The position numbers and the translations under genes are program-made. From assembly GCA_016927065.1 (NCBI GenBank), contig JAFGNJ010000005.1:1-64000 (forward strand): a stretch of DNA of 64,000 bases, written 5' to 3'. The stretch is from Deltaproteobacteria bacterium. Its GTDB lineage: Bacteria; Desulfobacterota; B13-G15; RBG-16-54-18. The notes beneath the pieces are model-generated. The model did no database searches. It worked only from the letters and a program-made list of their open reading frames with translations, and was not told the origin of the DNA. Below are positions 33,926 through 42,696 of this stretch, piece after piece (position 1 is the first letter of the stretch; each line of letters starts with the position of its first letter).

Positions 33926-33955
33926 TTGACAAACCTATTGAATTCACTCCATAAT
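33926..33955 (+). promoter_or_regulatory. candidate sigma-70 promoter
   Basis: TTGACA (33926-33931), an 18-base spacer and CATAAT (33950-33955) lie about 75 bases upstream of the gene at 34031, in an AT-rich gap after the UbiE-like gene. Confidence 0.55.
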
Positions 33956-34030
33956 CTAATTTGAAAGCCGTTTTGCATGACAATGAAATTGTATATACGC
34001 AGTATAATCTAAGATTATGCGTTTAAAAAC

Positions 34031-34483
34031 ATGAGATATGAGCATACTCAAAAAGGGAAATTGCATTTAATTCTGTATTTCGTAGCCTTATACCTTTTTA
34101 TTTCCAGTGTATTTATAAGGCACGACCCATTTGGGGCAATGGTGTTATTCTGCGGTGCTTTACTTATTCTGGTATTCGGTTTTTCCCTCCAAACCTTTAC
34201 CGTTAGAGACGAAGGTGATTTTTTACGTATTTTTTCTGGCCCACTGCCATTATTCAGAAAGAAGATTCAATATTCTGAAATCGAAGATGTAAAGATAAAC
34301 AAATCAAATATACTAGATGGATGGGGGCTGCATTACGGAATAGGAAGAGGTTGGATAATAAACATCTGGGGATTTGATTGCATTGCCCTAAAGATTGGGA
34401 AAAAGAAATTTCGTATAGGGACAGATGACAAAGAAGCATTATTTGATTTTTTAAAACGGAAACTTGAAAAAGATAGCACATAG
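34031..34483 (+). CDS. hypothetical membrane protein with PH-like cytoplasmic part
   Basis: A 150-residue protein. Two adjacent hydrophobic segments (about residues 12-31 and 36-56) are followed by a beta-rich region (FTVRDEGDFLRIF, IQYSEIEDVKINKS, IGKKKFRIGTDDKEALFDFL), a pattern typical of small bacterial PH-domain membrane proteins. AT-rich. No relation to the neighbours is evident. Confidence 0.55.
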   Translation: MRYEHTQKGKLHLILYFVALYLFISSVFIRHDPFGAMVLFCGALLILVFGFSLQTFTVRDEGDFLRIFSGPLPLFRKKIQYSEIEDVKINKSNILDGWGLHYGIGRGWIINIWGFDCIALKIGKKKFRIGTDDKEALFDFLKRKLEKDST

Positions 34484-34571
34484 CAAATCACTGAACAACT
34501 GACTGGACTTTTGCTGCGTTTAAACCCGGCGCGTCAGCTCCATTGTTATGTAATACAAGAAAGGAGAGGCC

Positions 34572-34859
34572 ATGATAAAAAAATTGCTCTTGGGCCTCAT
34601 GTGGTTTTTAATTATATTTATCGTGAGCTATGTGGGCACAGGGGTTATCCTCCTTTTACTTGTTTTGGCCCCTGAAACAAATCAGATAAAATATGAAACG
34701 GCTCAGATGTTTCGCAATACCTATATGGTGTTCTTTGCCATCGGCTCCGTAATCCTCGCATGTCTCGGAACAGTTACCGGCATCTTGCCCGGCACGAAGA
34801 AGAAGCCCCGCACGAAAAAGAGGGCAAGTGCAAAAAAGAAGGCCCGCAAGAAGAAATAA
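34572..34859 (+). CDS. small membrane protein with a basic C-terminal tail
   Basis: A 95-residue protein: two membrane segments (about residues 7-33 and 53-75) and a 22-residue tail made almost only of Lys, Arg, Ala and Thr. Such a tail suits binding to nucleic acid or anionic lipid, or simply electrostatic orientation. AAAGGAGAGG stands before ATG 34572. Unknown function. Confidence 0.6.
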   Translation: MIKKLLLGLMWFLIIFIVSYVGTGVILLLLVLAPETNQIKYETAQMFRNTYMVFFAIGSVILACLGTVTGILPGTKKKPRTKKRASAKKKARKKK

Positions 34860-34914
34860 CATCTCAACAAAAAAAGCGTATAATATAAAAAGGGATTATT
34901 TAACTAATCGAACT

Positions 34915-36603
34915 ATGAGACCCGCCAACAGGAATATCGGAACTACCGTGCACCCCGAAACAAAAAATGTCCGCGTGCTGGGGGTAACGTATACCCATGT
35001 TAATTTGGGCGAGGAAGGAGATCTGTATATCACGGAACCCGGTCTCCTCTTTGCAGACTGTCTCTTTCCTGAAAATCATTGGACGGACAAGGAATGGTTC
35101 ACCCAGCATTCCGAGCGGCTTTCGGGCACGAGCAGCCTGTACAGAGTCACCACGAAGAAAGTCAACGGTAGGCAGAAAGAGATCGTCATCAAATGGAACC
35201 GTATGGGGCAGGAGATTCCGGGCGACAAAGAGTTTGCCAATGCAGAATTCAACAGCCCCTTCGAGGAATTCTCCCTCGTTATGGATTTGTGGGATACTCT
35301 GAAACAAACGGAACGAAAGGTATTCACGCAGAAACCGCTGGCGATATTCGTTCCCGCAACACAGGTGGAACTCTGGCGCACCGGAAGAAAAGAGTACATG
35401 ATGCAGGCCAAGATCGATAAGCACGTAGAAATCGAGCTTGACATGCACCGGCTATACGCCGTGATATACGAATGGATCAAGGGGATCGATGCGACCCAGG
35501 CATGCGAACAGGGTATTATCGACGAAGATCAGATGGTATCGCTCACCCTCTCAACGTATGAACGAATAGAGAGACACGGGTTCGATGTCCTCGATAGAAA
35601 ACCCCACCACGTCATCGTGAGACCGCAGAAGAACGGAGAACTCAGGAAAGACAAAGAAGAGGACATTGTGTGCTCTCTGGTCGACTACGAACTCCTCACC
35701 CGCACGCCTGAACACGAAACGGCGGTCAAGCAGGAAAAGCGCAGCGATTATTTGCGAAAACAGCGGGATCGATTCGTCGTCAAAACGCCCGCGGTTCTTC
35801 CCTCCCATCTCCATTACATGAACATATTCGGGGTGGGGTATATCTACGGCCGCACCCAAAGCACCGACGGAGAGCTCTGGGTCGTGGGGAAAGACCCAGA
35901 ACTCTTCGACTACTTCCTGCCGGAACGCTGGGAAAAGGCCTTGCGGACGCGTCTTTCGGCATTTCATGAGGTATTCCATACCGTGACGAAAGACAACATC
36001 AACCTGGTATGGAAGGTGTCACGTGTAGGGATTATGCCTGATATGGATCCTTTTAAAGATGATGAACGCAAGATCATCGAGTTCGGCTACAACAGCCCCT
36101 TTGAGGAAGTGGCCCTTGCGGTAAAACTGGACCGAGAGGGTATCCCCACCATCTACCCCCGGGCGATATACATGACCGGAAGTCGGACCGAAATATCGGG
36201 ATTTCTCTTTGATGACCGCAGATATGAAACGCATCAGCATCTGGTGACCGCCGAGGGGAAACCCGTCTTGAGGAATGACCATGACTATATCATCATCTGG
36301 GGATACTGGAACGGTCCTGACGACATGCTGGCCGCACGGGACGGAGATTATTTCGAAGGGGTGAATGCCTTGCGCGCATGGAGGGAAGGCATCATAACGG
36401 AGGGAGAATATGTTGATCTCATGGAACGTATCCGTGGAAGAATCAGGGGCCTGAAGGTCGAGGACCTTAACCTCCGGGGATCTCATATCCTCCTTTCACG
36501 ACGCTTTAACACAGGGGAACTCATACGAGACCAGAATGGTTTTCCCGAAACCCGAATATGCAACTTCGAACTGCTGCGCATGTCCGAAGGGTGGGTAGAA
36601 TAA
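34915..36603 (+). CDS. hypothetical protein with two related kinase-like halves
   Basis: A 562-residue cytosolic protein containing an internal duplication. Half 1 spans about residues 15-275 and half 2 about 300-560. Both show a strand with a Lys or Trp-Lys (EIVIKWNR; INLVWKVSR), then a helix opening with FNSPFEEF or YNSPFEEV. An alpha-helical lobe then leads to a motif HHVIVRP or SHILLSRR and to a D/N-x-E ending (LVDYELL; ICNFELL). This pattern resembles the VAIK, helix-C Glu, catalytic-loop and DFG layout of protein/aminoglycoside kinase folds, with the usual HxD changed. Start at ATG 34915; further upstream overlaps the previous gene. Catalysis is not established. Confidence 0.6.
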   Translation: MRPANRNIGTTVHPETKNVRVLGVTYTHVNLGEEGDLYITEPGLLFADCLFPENHWTDKEWFTQHSERLSGTSSLYRVTTKKVNGRQKEIVIKWNRMGQEIPGDKEFANAEFNSPFEEFSLVMDLWDTLKQTERKVFTQKPLAIFVPATQVELWRTGRKEYMMQAKIDKHVEIELDMHRLYAVIYEWIKGIDATQACEQGIIDEDQMVSLTLSTYERIERHGFDVLDRKPHHVIVRPQKNGELRKDKEEDIVCSLVDYELLTRTPEHETAVKQEKRSDYLRKQRDRFVVKTPAVLPSHLHYMNIFGVGYIYGRTQSTDGELWVVGKDPELFDYFLPERWEKALRTRLSAFHEVFHTVTKDNINLVWKVSRVGIMPDMDPFKDDERKIIEFGYNSPFEEVALAVKLDREGIPTIYPRAIYMTGSRTEISGFLFDDRRYETHQHLVTAEGKPVLRNDHDYIIIWGYWNGPDDMLAARDGDYFEGVNALRAWREGIITEGEYVDLMERIRGRIRGLKVEDLNLRGSHILLSRRFNTGELIRDQNGFPETRICNFELLRMSEGWVE

Positions 36604-36660
36604 AGCAGCATCTTCTCATACATGGCATCAGCATAATAAAAATTAAGGACGAGGCTGAAG

Positions 36661-37185
36661 ATGGACGGAACATATAAAGACATGATTGCCTTTCACGGCC
36701 ATAGCTGTCCTGGGCTGGCGATCGGATATCGAATGACCAAGGCAGCGCTCGATTTTTTGTCGGGCTTACGATCGAAGGATGAGGAGCTGGTAGCGATTGT
36801 GGAAAACAACGCCTGCGGGGTGGATGCCTTGCAGTATATCTCCGGCTGCACATTCGGCAAGGGTAACCTCATTTTCAAGGATTACGGGAAGCAAGTCTAT
36901 ACGCTGTATGATCGCAAGACCAAACGTGGTGTACGCGTTTGCTTCATGAACCGCGCTGTCCCCCAAGGACTGAGAAATGATAGGAAGAAGTTCATCGACT
37001 GGCTCCTGTCTGTACCGGACGAGGAGATCATATCCCTGAAAGAAGTGCGAATCGATGAGCCTGAACCCGCTCGTATCATGAAATCCGCGGAATGCGCCTT
37101 CTGCGGGGAGAGGGTGATGGAAACACGGGTGAGAGAGATCAATGGTAAGCCGGTATGCATCCCCTGTGCGGAGAAGATGCAGTAG
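36661..37185 (+). CDS. FmdE-family metal-binding protein
   Basis: A 174-residue protein of the formylmethanofuran dehydrogenase subunit E family. The signature is FHGHSCPGLAIGYRM near the N-terminus, with ENNACGVDALQYISGCTFGK further on. The C-terminal zinc ribbon has C-A-F-C (ECAFCGER) and C-I-P-C (VCIPCAEK). FmdE proteins occur widely in bacteria outside methanogenesis, often near metal or molybdenum genes; their reaction is unsettled. It directly follows the kinase-like gene (57-base gap). Confidence 0.88.
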   Translation: MDGTYKDMIAFHGHSCPGLAIGYRMTKAALDFLSGLRSKDEELVAIVENNACGVDALQYISGCTFGKGNLIFKDYGKQVYTLYDRKTKRGVRVCFMNRAVPQGLRNDRKKFIDWLLSVPDEEIISLKEVRIDEPEPARIMKSAECAFCGERVMETRVREINGKPVCIPCAEKMQ

Positions 37186-37301
37186 TAGCTAAAACTCGAA
37201 GTGATCGACTACAGAGTGGTGCAACTCAGTCAAAGATGGATTAACATATCATCTTCGCGGCCGGTAATTGCCGGATAGTGAAAAAGGGAGGAAGATAAAA
37301 A

Positions 37302-37685
37302 ATGGAAATTTTCGGTATCGCAGTATTCGGTGCCACATTATTAGGTGTGGTTATAGGAATCATTATTATTCTTCTTCTTGGTTCTCTCGTTGTACATCTC
37401 GCTGCGAAATTATCAGGAGTCAAAAATGCAACCTTTGGCAAGGCCATAACAATATGTATTGCCTCTATAGTGATTGAAATACTTATTGGTCTCGTATTTT
37501 CATTAGTACCGGTCCTCGGCACGATAGCAGGTTTCTTGATTGGTCTGCTGTTAACCCTCCTTATTATAAAAAACATTTATAACACTGGCTGGGGCAGAGC
37601 CTTCGTAGTGTGGATCATGCAATGGGTCGTACTCATCATCGCCGGCTTGATCCTAGCGGTATTGGGCGGAATATTGGTGCTGTGA
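37302..37685 (+). CDS. hypothetical membrane protein
   Basis: A 127-residue protein with about four hydrophobic segments: GATLLGVVIGIIIILLLGSL, ICIASIVIEILIGLVF, GTIAGFLIGLLLTLLI and VLIIAGLILAVLGGILVL. Between the first two is a short soluble loop (KLSGVKNATFGKA). GGGAGGAAG precedes ATG 37302. No conserved function recognised. Confidence 0.6.
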   Translation: MEIFGIAVFGATLLGVVIGIIIILLLGSLVVHLAAKLSGVKNATFGKAITICIASIVIEILIGLVFSLVPVLGTIAGFLIGLLLTLLIIKNIYNTGWGRAFVVWIMQWVVLIIAGLILAVLGGILVL

Positions 37686-37802
37686 TCATAGTCTTTTACG
37701 ACGAGGTGTCATCCGGTCTTTGCCAAAGGCAAAAAGATGGCCGTAATTTTCAGTTGATTTTTGGCCCCGAACTATTAGAATGGGGATGAGAAGGAGACTG
37801 CT

Positions 37803-38009
37803 ATGGGAACCGCTGAAAATCTGCCAAAAAATGAGAGGATAATCCGGACAATCGTGGGGAGCGTCCTCATCATCGTGGGCTTTTTACTCCCTGGATTCTT
37901 GAAGCCGTTATCCCTCGTCCTCGGCTTGTGCTTTCTCTTTACCGCCTATATCGCCTACTGACCCTGAAAGGGATTCATGCTGAAGGTCTTCGGCAAAGAC
38001 AAAGAGTAG
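37803..38009 (+). CDS. DUF2892-like membrane protein, candidate selenoprotein with two in-frame UGA codons
   Basis: Read to the first TGA, it is a 52-residue protein (37803-37961) of the DUF2892 pattern: NERIIRTIVGSVLIIVGFLL, then LGLCFLFTAYIAY. The family ends with TAxxG-x-Cys-Pro, and here TGA stands exactly where that Cys is expected, followed by CCC (Pro) and a second TGA. The same frame then stays open as KGFMLKVFGKDKE to TAG at 38007, for a total of 68 residues (Sec-Pro-Sec). A SECIS-like hairpin follows. AAGGAG precedes ATG 37803. The alternative is simple termination at 37961, or a decayed 3' end. Confidence 0.6.
37978..37995 (+). promoter_or_regulatory. candidate bacterial SECIS hairpin
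   Basis: TGCTGAA-GGTC-TTCGGCA: seven base pairs (one G-U) capped by a GGUC loop. The loop starts 23 bases after the first TGA and 17 after the second. The Escherichia coli fdhF SECIS also presents GGUC in its apical loop, about 18 bases after UGA. The hairpin lies inside the extended reading frame, as bacterial SECIS elements must. Confidence 0.6.
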
Positions 38010-38100
38010 TCGCTCTCTTACTTATACGGTATTAATAGACGATTCGATTCCCGCCATTAGGAGGAGGGTACAACGTTTCGATCTTCCCAGGCATGAGGAA

Positions 38101-38934
38101 TCAGAGAAGAAATCCTTGTGCGAACCAAATAATACCAACGATGCCTAGCGCGTAGCAGTAGTAACCAAACCTATCAAGCCGACCGCGGCGGATCACCCCC
38201 AACAGCCACTTTAAGGCGATCGTACCGGAAATATAGGCAGCGATGGTGCCGACGAACAAGGTCATAATCTGCTGTGATGGTATCCCCGTGTGCAGCAGCT
38301 CCGCACCTTTCAACACGGTTGCACCGAGGATGGCCGGCAGGACCAGGAGGAACGAAAAGCGTGCGGCCTCACTGCGCTCCACCCCCGCGTACATGCCCGC
38401 AGCGATAGTCGATCCTGAGCGCGAGATCCCCGGCAGGATGGCGAAGGCCTGAGCAAGACCGATCACGAACGCCCTCAGCATGCCAAAACGGGTATCCTGA
38501 GACTTGATCCAGCGCGTGCCCAACAGGAAGGAACCGGTCACCAACAAGGCGACGGAGACAAAGAGGGGGCTTGAAAAGACGGCTTCGATCTCGTGCTCCA
38601 AGAATAACCCGACTACGAGTATCGGAATGGTGCCGATGCAGATGAGGATCCCCACCCTGAAAAAGGGGTCCTCCTGGTAGCGAAGTGACAATTTGCCTGG
38701 TGAAGGGTGGCGTACGGCATGCCCCACTGCCTTGGCTATATGCCAGACATCCTTCCAGAAGATCGTCAGGATCGCCAAAAAGGTCCCAAAGTGGACGAAT
38801 ACCTCGTAGGCAACCCCTTCGGTGTGCACACCGAGGATCGCCTTACCTAGGACGAGGTGCCCTGAACTGCTGATCGGCAAAAACTCCGTGACCCCTTGCA
38901 GCACCCCCAGCCATAATGCCTGCAATATATTCAT
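38101..38934 (-). CDS. uppP: undecaprenyl-diphosphatase
   Basis: A 277-residue inner membrane phosphatase that recycles undecaprenyl pyrophosphate for peptidoglycan and O-antigen synthesis. The two signature regions are LQGVTEFLPISSSGHLVL (Glu and catalytic His area) and LPGISRSGSTIAAGM (Arg/Ser). About seven membrane segments; full length. Transcribed opposite to pabBC, sharing the intergenic region 38935-39099. Confidence 0.95.
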   Translation of the reverse strand: MNILQALWLGVLQGVTEFLPISSSGHLVLGKAILGVHTEGVAYEVFVHFGTFLAILTIFWKDVWHIAKAVGHAVRHPSPGKLSLRYQEDPFFRVGILICIGTIPILVVGLFLEHEIEAVFSSPLFVSVALLVTGSFLLGTRWIKSQDTRFGMLRAFVIGLAQAFAILPGISRSGSTIAAGMYAGVERSEAARFSFLLVLPAILGATVLKGAELLHTGIPSQQIMTLFVGTIAAYISGTIALKWLLGVIRRGRLDRFGYYCYALGIVGIIWFAQGFLL

Positions 38935-39099
38935 TGCACAATCGCTCCCTTCGTTGGGATAAACAAAAAATTCTCATAGATCGAGAGAGGTTTGTCAAGG
39001 ATTACTTTATTGAATGTGCCCACCGGACCTTTATATTGCCAAGAGAAGGATACTATCGTAAGATTCCCCTGTATCAAAGATAGTCCTGCGAAGGGGCAT

Positions 39100-40887
39100 A
39101 TGACGGATCGTACCGATATCATCAATAGCGTTGTCATCCAAGACGCCACGCAAGGGCAGTGGCTGCATTTTTGTAATCCCAAACAGGCCATCTCCGCCTA
39201 TCGGGTTGAAGAGGTCATGGCAGCACTGGAGGCCATCGAAGAACAGGTGCGCCAACACGGCCTCTATGCCGCGGGGTTCATCGCCTATGAGGCGGCACCT
39301 GCCTTCGACTCGGCCCTTGCGGTGAAGGAAGACGGTGCCTTTCCCTTACTATGGTTCGGCCTTTACGAAAAAGCAGAACAGCTTCATCTTCCAACAGCAC
39401 CTGAAACGCAGAGTGCATCACTATTGTGGCAGCCTTCGCTGACGTCAGACGCATATCAGGACGCCCTTGGCAAAATCAAGGACTACATCGAGGCGGGTGA
39501 CACCTATCAGGTCAACTTCACCGTGCGCCTGCGATCACCATTCAGCGGAGATCCATGGCCGTACTTTATTGAGTTGGCCCGGGCACAGGACGCATTGTAC
39601 AGCGCCTTCGTGAACACCAAGGATTGGATCATATGCTCCGCCTCCCCCGAGCTCTTCGTGCAAGTCGAAGGTGATGAATTGATCTCCCGCCCCATGAAAG
39701 GAACCGCCCCGCGGGGGCTGATGCTACCTGAAGACCGCGAACAGGCCGACTGGCTCCACCACTCGGAAAAGAACAGGGCGGAAAACGTCATGATCGTCGA
39801 TATGGTCAGAAACGACATGGGACGGATCGCCAACACGGGGAGCGTGCACGTGAGCAGGCTCTATGAAGTCGAGAAGTATCCGACTGTGTGGCAGATGACC
39901 TCCACCGTCAAGGCAACAACAGAGGCCGGTCTATGCGCGATCATGCAAGCCCTCTTCCCCCCGGCCTCTATCACCGGGGCACCCAAACGCCGCACCATGC
40001 AAATCATAGCAGAGCTTGAGCACGCTCCGCGTCGAATCTATACGGGCACCGTCGGATTCTGGATGCCCGACCACAGGGCGCAGTTCAACGTCGCCATTCG
40101 GACCGTACTCATCGACAAGGCCACGGGCGAGGCCGAATATGGCGTCGGCGGCGGCATTGTGTGGGACTCCATTGACACCATGGAATTTGAGGAATGCCAG
40201 ATCAAGGCGCGGATCCTCACCCAGCAGGTGCCGGATTTCTCACTCCTCGAGTCGATCTTGTGGACCCCTGAGGAGGGATATTTTCTCCTGCAATACCATC
40301 TGGCGCGCCTGACGGACTCGGCAGCATATTTTTCCTATGCCGCAGATATGGACGCAATACGCAATAAGCTTGACTCCCTGGCACGCACCCTCCCCAAGTC
40401 CGCGCACAAGGTACGGCTGCTCGTGGCAAAGGATGGAGCCATCACTCTTCAATCTGAAGCCTTGGGGAATGCCCCTGCCACCGACCCCCTACATGTCTGC
40501 CTGGCACCTGCACCAATCGATCCCTCGAATCCGTTCCTCTATCACAAGACGACCAATCGGGGTGTCTATGAGCAGGCCCTGACAGCATCTTCTGGATACA
40601 CAGATTGCATCCTGTGGAACGAGAAGGGGGAAGTGACCGAGTCGTCAATCGCCAATTGCGTGGTCGAGTTGGAGGGAAAACTCTGTACCCCGCCGATCCA
40701 ATGCGGCCTCCTCCCCGGCACGTACCGGGCCTATCTCTTGGAGCAGGGGAAAATCAAGGAGAGGGTAATAAGAATTGAAGACCTCGCCACAAGCCCCCAC
40801 ATCTACCTAGTCAACTCAGTGCGCAGGGAGCGTGAGGTCATGGTTGACATGGAAGGAATTAAAAAAAGAGGTTTATTGCAACTATAA
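39100..40887 (+). CDS. pabB: aminodeoxychorismate synthase component I / lyase fusion (PabB-PabC)
   Basis: A 595-residue fused enzyme for p-aminobenzoate in folate synthesis. Residues 1 to about 370 are PabB: AGDTYQVNFTVRLRS, PELFVQ, RPMKGTAPRG, KNRAENVMIVDMVRND and ITGAPKRRTMQIIAELE. The remainder is a PLP fold-type IV PabC-like lyase with the typical YHKTTNRGVYEQA (Lys) and GEVTESSIANCVVE. ATG 39100 with AAGGGG upstream is preferred; an in-frame TTG at 38992 exists. The PabA glutaminase is not nearby. Confidence 0.93.
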   Translation: MTDRTDIINSVVIQDATQGQWLHFCNPKQAISAYRVEEVMAALEAIEEQVRQHGLYAAGFIAYEAAPAFDSALAVKEDGAFPLLWFGLYEKAEQLHLPTAPETQSASLLWQPSLTSDAYQDALGKIKDYIEAGDTYQVNFTVRLRSPFSGDPWPYFIELARAQDALYSAFVNTKDWIICSASPELFVQVEGDELISRPMKGTAPRGLMLPEDREQADWLHHSEKNRAENVMIVDMVRNDMGRIANTGSVHVSRLYEVEKYPTVWQMTSTVKATTEAGLCAIMQALFPPASITGAPKRRTMQIIAELEHAPRRIYTGTVGFWMPDHRAQFNVAIRTVLIDKATGEAEYGVGGGIVWDSIDTMEFEECQIKARILTQQVPDFSLLESILWTPEEGYFLLQYHLARLTDSAAYFSYAADMDAIRNKLDSLARTLPKSAHKVRLLVAKDGAITLQSEALGNAPATDPLHVCLAPAPIDPSNPFLYHKTTNRGVYEQALTASSGYTDCILWNEKGEVTESSIANCVVELEGKLCTPPIQCGLLPGTYRAYLLEQGKIKERVIRIEDLATSPHIYLVNSVRREREVMVDMEGIKKRGLLQL

Positions 40888-40927
40888 ATCATGAAATTTT
40901 TTAATAATAAGGACGGGAGGTATGCAA

Positions 40928-41491
40928 ATGCGACTTGTCAAAATTTTTCTATTGATGCTTTTTTTAGGTGTAGTTGTGCATATCACGTCAGCTTATGCGG
41001 AAACCTCTAACGATAAATTGTTAGTTTGCACCGATTATTATCAATTTAAGCCAGAGCAAAAGGACCCACGATTAATTAAACAGCCGAACGGTCCTTTTGC
41101 CGTAATGGTATTTCAAGAATATGCTTTAGGAGTGCATATAGGAATAATCTACTATGACCAAATGGGGAATCCCCTAGACGGGAAATGGTGGATTTCTGAA
41201 AGATTTTGGGATGATAGGAATTGGGGGTCTGATATTACTAGTCTATGTTGGGGTTCTGATGGTAAATTTTTATATGTTGGCACTTCTCAGATTTATGGTG
41301 ACGGCGGCCTTTTCCGCATTAATCTTTTTGAGAAGCAATACACTAGAATCTATCCGGAGTCAGCAAAAACTCCTCCTAATATCTCAATGACAGAAATAAT
41401 TTCAGTAAATAGAACTGAGAGGAAAATGAAAGTTAAAGTTTTTCAAAACGACTTTGCAACCGAAAGGATAGTAGAGATACCTTTGGAATAA
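40928..41491 (+). CDS. secreted hypothetical protein
   Basis: A protein of about 187 residues with a signal peptide (MRLVKIFLLMLFLGVVVH, then SAYAE). The mature part has aromatic-rich strands: PFAVMVFQEYALGVHIGIIY, DGKWWISERFWDDRNW and DGKFLYVGTSQIYGDGG. This hints at one or two beta-propeller-like blades, too few for a full propeller. ATG 40928 has better spacing to GGGAGG than ATG 40922. AT-rich. Confidence 0.55.
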   Translation: MRLVKIFLLMLFLGVVVHITSAYAETSNDKLLVCTDYYQFKPEQKDPRLIKQPNGPFAVMVFQEYALGVHIGIIYYDQMGNPLDGKWWISERFWDDRNWGSDITSLCWGSDGKFLYVGTSQIYGDGGLFRINLFEKQYTRIYPESAKTPPNISMTEIISVNRTERKMKVKVFQNDFATERIVEIPLE

Positions 41492-41534
41492 TCTTTTAAA
41501 CTTTTTTGCATAAACTTACATTGTAACTATTGCA

Positions 41535-42500
41535 CTATACCGCTTCTATAGTTGACGGTGGCTTGGGGGTAATATTATAGGTCACACTGACCACGCCGGG
41601 CACCTCGGTCGTGATCCGCTGGGCCAATGTGTGTAACACGTCGTAGCCGAGTCTGGTGGGGGAGCCGACCTTCGCATCCTTGCTCTCCCAGCACCTGACC
41701 TCGATCTGCAGGCCGAAATCCCTCTTGCCTGCCCTCACGCCGGTCACCTTGTCCTCATGCAAGATCGCCAAATACTGAAAGGCCTTGCTGGTGGCTAGCT
41801 CCTCCTCCACGATCTGGGTGGCCTTTCGCACAATTGCGATCCTCTCGGGTGTCACCTCACCGATGACCCTGGCAGCCAAGGCAGGCCCCGGAAAGGGCGG
41901 GCGGCTGTAGATCTCCTCCGGCAAGCCTACTGCCTGGGCGACCTTTCTGATCCCCGATTTCCTGAGTTGGATCAGGGGCTCGATGATCTTGTACCCGAAC
42001 ATCCGCTCCGGATCGATTCCCAGCTGTTCGAGTATGTTGTGCTGTCTCTTGACCCCGGCAACGGTTTCCTCGATATCGGTGTAGTTCGTTCCCTGCAGGA
42101 GATATTTGGCGCCGATCTCCTTCACCAGCTCGCCGAAGACTTCCTTGTAAAATGACCGGGTGATGGCCTCCCGCTTGTCTTCGGGGTCAATACGCCCTTT
42201 GAGTTCTGCGAAGAAGGTCTTCTGGGCATCGACCAGTTCTGTCGGAACACCTAATCCCTTAAAGAGCGAGACGATATGCTCCGGCTCCCCTTCTCGCATG
42301 AGGCCGCTGTCGATAAAGTAGGTCTTGAGCCGATCGCCGAGGGCCTTATGCCCGAACATGGTCACCACGGACGAATCGACACCGCCTGAGAGGGCGTTGA
42401 CGGCCACACCATCCCCCACAGCAGAGGCGATCTCCTTCACTTGCTCTGCAATGAATTGCTCCGTATCCAGCGCCTCTAACGTGATCTCCTTGATATCCAT
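41535..42500 (-). CDS. guaA: GMP synthase, ATP-pyrophosphatase subunit (stand-alone)
   Basis: A 321-residue enzyme that converts XMP to GMP. It has the PP-loop SGGVDSS at residues 38-44, YFIDSGLMREGE, LLQGTNYTDIEE and FPGPALAARVIGEVT, ending KPPSTIEAV (canonical ending KPPATIEWE). No N-terminal glutaminase domain is present, as in archaeal-type split enzymes. A separate glutaminase is expected elsewhere, or ammonia is used directly. GGAGG precedes the ATG. Confidence 0.93.
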   Translation of the reverse strand: MDIKEITLEALDTEQFIAEQVKEIASAVGDGVAVNALSGGVDSSVVTMFGHKALGDRLKTYFIDSGLMREGEPEHIVSLFKGLGVPTELVDAQKTFFAELKGRIDPEDKREAITRSFYKEVFGELVKEIGAKYLLQGTNYTDIEETVAGVKRQHNILEQLGIDPERMFGYKIIEPLIQLRKSGIRKVAQAVGLPEEIYSRPPFPGPALAARVIGEVTPERIAIVRKATQIVEEELATSKAFQYLAILHEDKVTGVRAGKRDFGLQIEVRCWESKDAKVGSPTRLGYDVLHTLAQRITTEVPGVVSVTYNITPKPPSTIEAV

Positions 42501-42696
42501 GACACCTCCGGTAGTTGTTTCACGAGAGCATTGACACCGGCACTATTGCTTTTCTGTGCCTCCTTGTCAAGACCGTTTTTGGCGGGGATTAATGATAAAA
42601 GGTGTGTTTAAAAAAATATGTGTATTGTTTGGGCGCATAGGGAGAAGTTCAAAGGAACCAGATTTTATGGTGATCCGGGGGGGCGAGTGATTATAC

